Of a stretch of 39,514 nucleotides of DNA, positions 8,460 through 16,490 are shown piece after piece. Under the pieces are notes generated by a model. It did not search any database, was not told the origin of the DNA, and saw only the letters and a program-made list of their open reading frames with translations. The stretch is taken from positions 1-39,514 of the forward strand of contig JAJCYI010000235.1 in assembly GCA_029263015.1 (NCBI GenBank), in the 5' to 3' direction. Numbering within the stretch: the stretch's first letter is position 1; each line of letters begins with the position of its first letter. The position numbers and the translations under genes were made by a program. The DNA is from Saprospiraceae bacterium (GTDB lineage: Bacteria > Bacteroidota > Bacteroidia > Chitinophagales > Saprospiraceae).

Positions 8460-9122
8460 ATGGGTGTCACCATCGCCATGTTGGGCATAATTGCACTTGC
8501 AGGTACTGGGATTTATTATGGCCTTAGAACTTTGGAAAACTACAATCCTGGCAAAAAAAAGATCCAAAAAGATTTGAAGATATTAAGAGCAGAACTGCAA
8601 CCATTGATCAGTGACCTTGTGCCATGGAATGAAGAAGAAATGGAACAACTTTCGTTAAACCTGGTAAAAAAGAAAAGTTCAAAAAATATTACCACCACGA
8701 TAAAAGGAATCTTTACGACCGTTTACCATGAGCCATTGATTGCATGGGCCTACCGGCGATATGTTTCATCAAAAGAAAATGTATTGATATTTGCTAAAAC
8801 CTCACACCATGAATTTATTTACCGGATGAAAAAAAACATCACTGACGTAGTTGTAGATGACCAATTGATCGGTCAGGTAAAGGAGGATGGGATTTTGTAT
8901 CAGTACAAGGGAAAAAAAGAACTTGCCCAGATAAACCGGTCGTCCGAACAGTTGGGCCTACCCATCTTGGTCAATCAAAAAGAATTGGGCCGCCTAGTTG
9001 ATCTTCAAAAAACAGAAAGTTCCAACCCAAGGGCGTTCCATGTAGTATCAGATATGGAAGAGGAAGAGGAAAAATTGTTCCTTTCCATGTCCATTCTTGA
9101 AATGATAAAAACGCAGATATGA
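8460..9122 (+). CDS. Unknown membrane-anchored protein
   Basis: I do not recognise this 220-residue protein. It starts with one hydrophobic helix (VTIAMLGIIALAGTGIYYGL, about 3-22) followed by positive charge (NPGKKKIQKDLK), so it is probably an inner-membrane protein with a cytoplasmic body, or a signal-anchored one. The body has alternating beta-like strands (NITTTIKGIFTTVYHEPLIAWAYRRYV; VLIFAKTSHHEFIYRM; ILYQYKGKKELAQI) and an acidic run (DMEEEEEKLF) near the C-terminus. No cysteines or catalytic signature are visible. It is preceded by the hairpin at 8374-8423 and appears monocistronic. Confidence 0.7.
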   Translation: MGVTIAMLGIIALAGTGIYYGLRTLENYNPGKKKIQKDLKILRAELQPLISDLVPWNEEEMEQLSLNLVKKKSSKNITTTIKGIFTTVYHEPLIAWAYRRYVSSKENVLIFAKTSHHEFIYRMKKNITDVVVDDQLIGQVKEDGILYQYKGKKELAQINRSSEQLGLPILVNQKELGRLVDLQKTESSNPRAFHVVSDMEEEEEKLFLSMSILEMIKTQI

Positions 9123-9297
9123 AAGGTTTAGGTTGACCAAAGGATACTGGTTGTCCCGGCGTTGAATTTGAAAAAAAGTAACGCTACAATTCCAAAATGA
9201 TGAATAACCCCTACCCATGAAACGATAAGCCGACGCACCGATTAATAAAAAATCACTCTTTTGTCACCTAGTGTTAATAAAATAGCTTAAATATGCC
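9123..9297. other. Intergenic spacer with no visible feature
   Basis: No credible ORF, tRNA or strong hairpin is seen here. The following 9298-9665 stretch holds the candidate promoter and a long untranslated leader for the giant surface-protein gene. Short open frames inside that leader (for example the ATG at 9356, 53 codons) have no coding character that I can see. Confidence 0.4.
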
Positions 9298-9328
9298 TTT
9301 GTATTGAATCAATAGATAAATAATTTTG
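9298..9328 (+). promoter_or_regulatory. Bacteroidota-type promoter upstream of the giant T9SS cargo gene
   Basis: TTTG (9298-9301) is followed after 19 nt by TAATTTTG (9321-9328), a full match to the Bacteroidota pattern at normal spacing. The next convincing start codon on this strand is at 9666, so the transcript would have a leader of about 330 nt unless a second promoter lies nearer. Confidence 0.5.
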
Positions 9329-9665
9329 GGGTTCTTTATTAACCGATTTCCCTGTATGCAACCATTTTTTACAAATCTTTCCGGCCTTTCTTCAGGTTTC
9401 AATTATTCCAATTTGACAAACCCTGTTATTTCTGCCAATTTTTTCCACACACCTATCAAATGCCCATTAGAGAAACGAGTAACAATCGAAGAAAGGGGAC
9501 GTATATTGAACACGTGAGAAAACTTACTGCCAAACCATTCTGAACTTGGCTACCTTCTATTTGTAGCTGGAGTTTTGTTGGTACATTAAATTAAATCTTT
9601 CATTCATTTAATAATATTGAATGGTTGAACTACCATTCCTACAACTTTTACAAAAAACTGGAAGC

Positions 9666-12600
9666 ATGAAAGTTCACTTACTTAAGAATCATGGACAACT
9701 TCTTGGCTTATTAAAGCACAATGCCCTGCTATTGTTTATAGTGGTATTGTCGGTCGGGATAAAATCATCTCTTTGGGCTGAAGGCTCCAAAGATTTTGTC
9801 AATTATGATGGTCATCGGATGTTCCTTGACACTAGGGACCCACAACAATTGAAGGTTTATGCCAACGCTGGCGAAACCATAAATTTAGGTTCAAGCCATA
9901 TCGGAATAGAAGGAGGCTTTATAGAAGTTTATGACCCTAATGGGGTGCTTGTTGCAACATTCAATAACACTGGTGCTACAACTGGCCTCGGAATTATAAA
10001 CAACAACATTGAAGAATTGGGTGGACCTACTGGAGGTGGCACCGTGAATGGTTCTGGCTATGTTCCAGCGACTGTCCCAATTCCGATCGGTATGGATGGA
10101 ATATGGACGGTGGTTTTTGATTACCCGTCATATAGTAATGCCCAGTTTGCCAACATATTGAACAATACGCCTTGGACCCGGGCAACCAACCAACCAGTTT
10201 CCAGAAGGGTTGTATTGGCCTGGGACATTACCATTTCTGATGCTGGTGCTGGAAATATGGGCGGTAACTTATTGGACGGAAGGGTTTATACCAATGAGCA
10301 CATTTCACTCATTAACGGGAATAGTACACCTTCCACACCGATTAACACTTCTCCAAGGTTTCATGTACTTACAAAAGATGGTTATTTGTATCGGGTAAAC
10401 ATCAATGAAGCGGATCCTTTCAGATTCCCAATTTCATCCAACTCGTTTGGTTTGGTAGACGGAAACAGGAATCCAATCTACAAATCAAAGCCTGAAAATG
10501 ATTTCACTAGGAGTGACGACCCATTATCTTGGTTGCCCAATGATCTTTATTTATATGAACCCCAAGCAGAAGATTTGGGACCTCTCATAAATAACAAGAT
10601 ATTTTTCAATCCTCCAAATGCTGACCTTCCGCTTTCAGCAACCGTAACTGATATTTTCAGGAATAATACACACACAACTTGGTTGTTGGATGACCTTGAA
10701 ATATTGAGTATTGACAGCATTTATTTCTCAGCACAAGATGAATTTGGATCGCCTTGTAACCCCGGAACAATAGAATTTGACAAGGGAGGGTTCTTTGTTT
10801 TTGATACAAACCTTGGAGGTGTGGTGACGCTGCAACTCGATCTAAATGGCAATGGCGTATTTGGAGATCCGGAGGATTTAGTTTTAACGGGGACGCTGAA
10901 CGAAGGCATAGATTCCTTGTTTTGGGATGGTATTGATGGACTTGATTTACCAATAGTTGCTCAAGATTCATTTGTGCTCAATTATACAGGTACCGTTCGC
11001 TTTGGGGAATTGCACATAGCCATGACCGATGTGGAAGGTAATGAAGGAGGGGTGACGTTTGATTGGTTGAATTCACCTGGTGGCTTTCCAACTGATGAGT
11101 TTTATTACGACCACTCAGATATTGACCCAAATATTCCGGTCAGTGTGAGTGGTGGTGGAACGCCTGGTAATGCCTTACCCACCAATATTCCTTATACTTA
11201 TTTCTTACCTGAAGGAAATGATGATTACATAGATCAGTGGTTTTTTATAGAACAAACTATTAATCCGACAACGATTGTGTTGAATGTGGTTTTAGATTGT
11301 TTTTGTGATGAAAATGAAACTCCTGACTTAGCGGTATCCGGTATGGATGTATGTGTAGGGGAGGAACTTACCCTCAGTGCTTCCAACTCAACCTCTGGCT
11401 TGAGTGATTTGGATTATTCTTGGACTGGACCAGATACCTTCATGTTCGATGATCTGGGCTTGAATCCAGCTGATACTTCAATTGCAAACGTGTCCAATAG
11501 TGCGGAACTAATTAATTCTGGAACATACCAAGTAATTGCATCAACTGCAACGATGTGTATGGATACCGCAGAAATCACGATTACGGTTAATCCAACACCA
11601 GTTATTGAAACAAATGAATCCAATATACAAGTTTGTGAAAATGGCAATGCACAGTTTTGTGCCTCAAATGTCACTCCTGGTGTTGGAGCATTGACTTGTG
11701 ACTGGACAGGGCCAAATGGTTTTTTCCAACAAAGCTCTGGGAATGGAACCGATCAAATCTGCATTGATCTGACCAATGTTTTAACTTCGATGCAAGGCGA
11801 TTACACACTAGTATGTAATTCAAATGGTTGTGAATCCAATCCACTTGTTTTTACACTTAGTGTTGCGTTGACGCCCGAAATCAATGGCATCAGCCCAAAT
11901 GATGATTTCTGTGTCGGTGATAGTGTTGAATTGACTGCGAGCAATTCTGTTTCAGGAACTGGACCTATCATCTATACTTGGACTGGACCTGGATTTAGTT
12001 TTACCGATACCTCGCAAGTAGAGGCAGGGCCTTTTAATGCGACAATTACGGATGTTCAATTGAGTAATGCCGGGGAGTATGTTTTGGTATTAACATCATT
12101 GGCTGGCTGTGTTTCGACTGCTCAATCAATTGTCATTGGCGTTAATCCAAACCCAATGATCTGTGATGTATCGGGTGGGGGAGATGCTTGCGTTGGTCAA
12201 ACTGTGACACTTCTTGCATCTAATTGCGAACTGGGTGTGACCGGTCCAATCAGCTATGTTTGGATAGGGCCAGGTGGCAATAATCTTTGTTCTGGTACAA
12301 ATAACGATAATGGTCCATTTGAATGTGAAGTACTTGATGTGCAAGATGGAGATTCAGGGACGTATTGCATTACTATTACTGATGAAGGAACAGGATGTGT
12401 TTCTGCCCAAGCTTGTATAGATATTAATGTGCTACCGAGCATCAATATTATTGATGTCACGCCTGATACAAGTATTTGTGAAGGCGAAAGTATCACCCTT
12501 AATGCTTCGACCAATTTTGGTGCAGATGTAGTTTATACTTGGACGGGGCCAGCAGGTACTCCTTTGTGCAGTGATATTGTGCCACCTGGCACTTTGCTTA

Positions 12601-15410
12601 CTTGTACGATCGATAACCTTGCTCCATCTGATGCGGGTGATTACATTTTGACTGTAAGTTCGTTGGATGGCTGTGAAGCTGATCCAGTTACTGTCACCAT
12701 TGGCGTATTTGATGGGGTTACCATTACCGAAACTACTGGTGGAGGATCCTATTGTATTGGAGATATTGTCGATTTTAGTGGTTCTGCTACAAGCAATACT
12801 GATTCAGTAATTTATGTCTGGACAAATCCAAATGGAGATACTATTGGCATGGGCACAACTGTCCCTGCTGGACCGTTTGTTGCCAGCGATGCCAACCCAA
12901 TTGAAGGAACTTATACATTAACCGTTACTTCTCTCGACGGGTGTGGAGATACAGCGACAACAGAAGTCAATCTCAATGAAGTCCCCCAGGGAAATATCTT
13001 AACAGCAAACGATACTACTCTTTGTGAATTGGATATGTTGGTGTTATGTGGCCAAAACCTGAATCCGAATATTGATGATTTTATCTATACTTGGAGCACA
13101 CCAAATGGTCAAACAATAATGGGTGTTGGGAATGGAACAACTGAATTCTGTGATACCTTAAATCCGATGGTAACATTTGGTGAAGGTACTTACACCTTAG
13201 TTATTTGTTCGGGTGATTGTTGTTCCGATCCTGTCAGTATCAACATCAATTTGAATCCAAATCCTGTTACGTCTGCTATTTCAGGTGGGGGAACTTATTG
13301 TGAAGGCGATACGGCCATCGTTTGTTTTTCAAATACAAATCCAGCCGTTCAGGATTGGTTTTACACTTGTTTGGTTAACCAAGTCCCACAGACTGGAACT
13401 GGCACAGGCACAAACGAAATTTGTATTGAAATAACCGAGCCTTCAACTATAATGTGTTCACTTGAATCTTTTGATGGCTGTGTATCAAGTTTGTCGGAAA
13501 CCGAGGTCATGTTTGATCCAAATTTCACGCCTGACATAACTTCCAATAGTCCTGTTTGCGAAAATGAATCCTTGCAATTGGATGGTCTGAACAATTCCAC
13601 TTGTACAGGTACAGTAATATACACTTGGACAGGACCGGGGGGATTCAGTTTCACGGCCACCGCTCCATGTGAAGGACCTTTCCCTGCTGAAGATCCAAAT
13701 CCTACTTCTGGTGAATATTGTTTATCCCTGGACTCAGGAGCGGGAACCAATTGTAGCGACCCAACTTGTTTTATAGTTGAAGTATTGGAATTACCATTTA
13801 TAGTGGGAGGATCAATTGATGGGGGCGGAGAGTTTTGTGAGGGTGACTCTGTCGCATTATCCGCTACTGTCGAAAATCCATCGGGTGGCGATATATTTTA
13901 TGAGATAACACAAGATGGAAATGTAGTTGATACTGGAACAGTCGCAAGTGGATCCACCATTCTTTATGACTTAGGTGCAATCGAAATGGACGAGCAGGGG
14001 AATTACTGCTTGAACCTGACTTGCGTTGAAACGGGATGTGCGGACGAGAATTTAGGATGTACCCAAATTACGGTAAATCAAACACCTATCATTGATGAGG
14101 TTACTGGCGATGGCACTTATTGCGAAGATGACGATGTTCAACTAAGTGGTTCAGGTCCAACCGGCCCTGGCGATGTGGTTTATACCTGGACAGGCCCGAA
14201 TGGCTTTATGTTTTCAGGAGGCCCTGTACCTTGCGGCGGCCCATATCCTGCTACTGTTGACAATGTGGATGTTGAACATTCAGGCACTTATACCCTCGTT
14301 GTCACTAAAGGTGATTGTGTATCAGATCCAGCCACTTTGGAAATAGTTGTCAACCCAAGACCTGACATCATTAATGTTTCAAGTGGCGGTGCTGAATGTG
14401 AGGGAACAGAATTCCCGCTTTCGTTTACCATTGACCCAGATGGTGCAGCCAGCGTGGATTGGACGATTTCTGGTCCTGGTTTAAACGAAAGTGGTACGGT
14501 AACTGTGCTCACTGATTTCTCATTCGACATTCTTGTTACCGATGATATGACTTTTACCATTACTGCGGTTTCCGATCTGGGGTGTGAAGCTGATCCAGTT
14601 GAAGTAACGGTCACAGTTGTTGACGTTCCAAAGCCAACCTTATTTGTTGACCCTACAAATCCTTGTCCTGGTGAAACCATCACATTATCAACAGAAGATG
14701 TGCCTGGTGCAACTTATGGTTGGTTTGTAAATGGTACTTTAATAGAACTGACAACAGTCCCAACATTAGATGTGCCGAATCCGTCCGAAGGGGAATATAC
14801 GGTGGAAGTGACCTTGAACGGTTGCCCTAAGATGTCTGACCCTGTCAGTGTCAGCTTCCCGGCTGGCCCCGTTGCCAATGACGATAATTTTGAAGGAGAA
14901 GTTGGACAGGACATTTCTGGAAACATCCTCACAAATGACGACCTGGCTTCTGGTTCTATTATGAACCAACTCACGCAACCTACCAATGGGACTGTGACTA
15001 TTGGTCCAAATGGAGAAATGGTTTACACACCCAACATTGGTTTTGTGGGGACTGACCAATTCACTTATGAGCTTTGCCTGATCGATTGCCCAGACTTGTG
15101 TGACGATGCAGTTGTAACGATTGTTGTTAACCCGGTCGATTGTGTAATACCGAATATAATCACGCCTGACGGTGATGGTGTCAACGACTTCCTGATCATA
15201 GATTGTGCACCAGCGTTCCCAGACAATCGCCTCCGAATCTTTAATAGGTGGGGTGATGAAATAGAGGTGTTCGAACCTTATGGGAATACTTGGGATGGCA
15301 CATCTGGTTCAGATAAAGACCCAGTTCCTGCTGGAACATATTTCTATATATTCCAGGAAGACAAGAATAATGACGATCATGTTGCAGGCTATATCAAAGT
15401 AGTGCGATAG
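9666..15410 (+). CDS. Giant T9SS-exported surface protein with Ig-like repeats and type-B gliding-motility C-terminal domain
   Basis: The protein is about 1914 residues from the ATG at 9666, chosen because it starts a signal peptide (KHNALLLFIVVLSVGIKSSL) that the TTG/ATG at 9621 would bury. A non-repetitive N-terminal part (about 1-545) is followed by about 13 Ig-like repeats of about 90 residues (roughly 11310-14870). Each repeat carries a Cys before a V/L-x-L strand, a core such as YTWTGP and a second Cys near the end. One cadherin/VCBS-like domain (PVANDDNFEGEVGQ...) comes next. The gliding-motility-associated C-terminal domain closes the protein (IITPDGDGVNDFLII, LRIFNRWGDEIE, PAGTYFYIFQ, GYIKVVR). 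That last domain is the type-B T9SS signal known from SprB-like adhesins. Expected role: cell-surface adhesin or exopolymer-binding protein, inferred from architecture. Next gene: PorP/SprF. Confidence 0.92.
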   Translation: MKVHLLKNHGQLLGLLKHNALLLFIVVLSVGIKSSLWAEGSKDFVNYDGHRMFLDTRDPQQLKVYANAGETINLGSSHIGIEGGFIEVYDPNGVLVATFNNTGATTGLGIINNNIEELGGPTGGGTVNGSGYVPATVPIPIGMDGIWTVVFDYPSYSNAQFANILNNTPWTRATNQPVSRRVVLAWDITISDAGAGNMGGNLLDGRVYTNEHISLINGNSTPSTPINTSPRFHVLTKDGYLYRVNINEADPFRFPISSNSFGLVDGNRNPIYKSKPENDFTRSDDPLSWLPNDLYLYEPQAEDLGPLINNKIFFNPPNADLPLSATVTDIFRNNTHTTWLLDDLEILSIDSIYFSAQDEFGSPCNPGTIEFDKGGFFVFDTNLGGVVTLQLDLNGNGVFGDPEDLVLTGTLNEGIDSLFWDGIDGLDLPIVAQDSFVLNYTGTVRFGELHIAMTDVEGNEGGVTFDWLNSPGGFPTDEFYYDHSDIDPNIPVSVSGGGTPGNALPTNIPYTYFLPEGNDDYIDQWFFIEQTINPTTIVLNVVLDCFCDENETPDLAVSGMDVCVGEELTLSASNSTSGLSDLDYSWTGPDTFMFDDLGLNPADTSIANVSNSAELINSGTYQVIASTATMCMDTAEITITVNPTPVIETNESNIQVCENGNAQFCASNVTPGVGALTCDWTGPNGFFQQSSGNGTDQICIDLTNVLTSMQGDYTLVCNSNGCESNPLVFTLSVALTPEINGISPNDDFCVGDSVELTASNSVSGTGPIIYTWTGPGFSFTDTSQVEAGPFNATITDVQLSNAGEYVLVLTSLAGCVSTAQSIVIGVNPNPMICDVSGGGDACVGQTVTLLASNCELGVTGPISYVWIGPGGNNLCSGTNNDNGPFECEVLDVQDGDSGTYCITITDEGTGCVSAQACIDINVLPSINIIDVTPDTSICEGESITLNASTNFGADVVYTWTGPAGTPLCSDIVPPGTLLTCTIDNLAPSDAGDYILTVSSLDGCEADPVTVTIGVFDGVTITETTGGGSYCIGDIVDFSGSATSNTDSVIYVWTNPNGDTIGMGTTVPAGPFVASDANPIEGTYTLTVTSLDGCGDTATTEVNLNEVPQGNILTANDTTLCELDMLVLCGQNLNPNIDDFIYTWSTPNGQTIMGVGNGTTEFCDTLNPMVTFGEGTYTLVICSGDCCSDPVSININLNPNPVTSAISGGGTYCEGDTAIVCFSNTNPAVQDWFYTCLVNQVPQTGTGTGTNEICIEITEPSTIMCSLESFDGCVSSLSETEVMFDPNFTPDITSNSPVCENESLQLDGLNNSTCTGTVIYTWTGPGGFSFTATAPCEGPFPAEDPNPTSGEYCLSLDSGAGTNCSDPTCFIVEVLELPFIVGGSIDGGGEFCEGDSVALSATVENPSGGDIFYEITQDGNVVDTGTVASGSTILYDLGAIEMDEQGNYCLNLTCVETGCADENLGCTQITVNQTPIIDEVTGDGTYCEDDDVQLSGSGPTGPGDVVYTWTGPNGFMFSGGPVPCGGPYPATVDNVDVEHSGTYTLVVTKGDCVSDPATLEIVVNPRPDIINVSSGGAECEGTEFPLSFTIDPDGAASVDWTISGPGLNESGTVTVLTDFSFDILVTDDMTFTITAVSDLGCEADPVEVTVTVVDVPKPTLFVDPTNPCPGETITLSTEDVPGATYGWFVNGTLIELTTVPTLDVPNPSEGEYTVEVTLNGCPKMSDPVSVSFPAGPVANDDNFEGEVGQDISGNILTNDDLASGSIMNQLTQPTNGTVTIGPNGEMVYTPNIGFVGTDQFTYELCLIDCPDLCDDAVVTIVVNPVDCVIPNIITPDGDGVNDFLIIDCAPAFPDNRLRIFNRWGDEIEVFEPYGNTWDGTSGSDKDPVPAGTYFYIFQEDKNNDDHVAGYIKVVR

Positions 15411-15417
15411 GAAACAT

Positions 15418-15452
15418 TAGCCAGTTGGTTTCACAATGAAACCAACTGGCTA
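15418..15452. terminator. Strong hairpin after the giant cargo gene
   Basis: A perfect 15-bp stem (TAGCCAGTTGGTTTC at 15418-15432 with GAAACCAACTGGCTA at 15438-15452) with a 5-nt loop starts 7 bp after the stop. The T-tract is poor (TTCTCATTTT), so it may attenuate rather than fully end transcription into the PorP gene. It also rules out the upstream in-frame ATG at 15436 as the PorP start, because that codon lies in the loop and stem. Confidence 0.75.
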
Positions 15453-15504
15453 TTCTCATTTTAATAAAATAATTGATTGTATATCATCAATAAAAAAAGT
15501 GAAC

Positions 15505-16419
15505 ATGAAAAAGCTAACATATACACTTTTGATTATTTTCATTTCAGTGGCCGGGTGGTCACAGAGTGAAGATATTTTCACCTTTAACCTGTTCAACCAA
15601 CTCAACTTTAACCCTGCCTACGCAGGATCGAAAGAGGTGTTGGATGCTGGGGCGATCTATCGCGACCAGTGGTGGTCTGGAATTGAAGGCTCACCCAAAG
15701 ACATTAATGTTTGGGGTCATATGCCTTTTGCAAACAGGCGGAATGGCATTGGTTTGAACATTATTTCTGATAACATCGGGATGGATAACATCATAAAGGT
15801 TGGAATCAACTACGCCTACCGGATTCACTTTTCCAATCGAAAAGTACTTGCCCTTGGCATTGGTGCCCAGTTCGATAATGCTAATACCGATTGGGGCGAA
15901 GCAAATCCACATGATCCAGGCGATGTAAATATTGGCACCGGAAGTGATGGGAAATCAACCTTCAATATTGGACCAGGCGTCTATTTCAAAACACCAAAAT
16001 TCTACGCAGGAATATCTGTCCCACGTATGTTGGCCAATTCATTATATCAAGAACGGGATGAGTTTGGCGGCTCGGTTAACACCTATTTTTTGCAAACAGG
16101 ATTCTCTGTTGACATTGCTCCAAATGTTGAATTTTTGCCTAACGCGCAAGTTCGTTACAATCCGAATTCACCATTTGATTTTGACCTCAACGCCAATGTC
16201 ATGTTCAATAAATCACTCATGTTTGGCGTGATGTACCGGTATGAGGATTCGATTGATGGATTGGTTGTGTACCAATTTGATAGTGGGTTCCGACTTGGCT
16301 TTGCCATGGACTTCACTGCATCTGAATTGAATCAGGCAACGACTGGTAGCTTTGAAGTAATGGTTGGTTATACCTTCCCTTGCGAAGACTGTGAAATTGT
16401 TAACCTCAGATATTTCTAA
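15505..16419 (+). CDS. PorP/SprF family type IX secretion membrane protein
   Basis: The 304-residue outer-membrane protein belongs to the PorP/SprF family. It starts at 15505 with signal peptide MKKLTYTLLIIFISVAGWSQ. Family hallmarks follow: FTFNLFNQLNFNPAYAGSKE right after cleavage, YRDQWWSGIEGSPKD, then beta-strand-rich segments (NRRNGIGLNIISDNIG, YAYRIHFSNRKVLALGIGAQ, FKTPKFYAGISVP) up to a C-terminal strand ending in ...NLRYF, as expected for a barrel. In flavobacteria SprF is needed for export or attachment of the type-B-CTD protein SprB. The identical arrangement here (cargo, then PorP/SprF, then OmpA) suggests this copy serves the giant protein upstream. Numerous paralogues are usual in such genomes, so no specific symbol is given. 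Confidence 0.93.
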   Translation: MKKLTYTLLIIFISVAGWSQSEDIFTFNLFNQLNFNPAYAGSKEVLDAGAIYRDQWWSGIEGSPKDINVWGHMPFANRRNGIGLNIISDNIGMDNIIKVGINYAYRIHFSNRKVLALGIGAQFDNANTDWGEANPHDPGDVNIGTGSDGKSTFNIGPGVYFKTPKFYAGISVPRMLANSLYQERDEFGGSVNTYFLQTGFSVDIAPNVEFLPNAQVRYNPNSPFDFDLNANVMFNKSLMFGVMYRYEDSIDGLVVYQFDSGFRLGFAMDFTASELNQATTGSFEVMVGYTFPCEDCEIVNLRYF

Positions 16420-16490
16420 TCTAAAAATATAGCTGTATTGATTGATAAGTTGACATCAATATTTCAATCCTTTTTTTAAAAAGATATAAG

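Noticed and set aside
9326-9517. A 63-codon ORF in the leader of the giant gene
   Set aside because: The start codon is TTG, overlaps the promoter -7 box, and the peptide has no recognisable features. It could still be a leader peptide, but nothing supports it.
14288-14683. Long minus-strand frames within the Ig-repeat gene
   Set aside because: They are shadows of repetitive coding sequence; composition is biased and no domain is recognisable.
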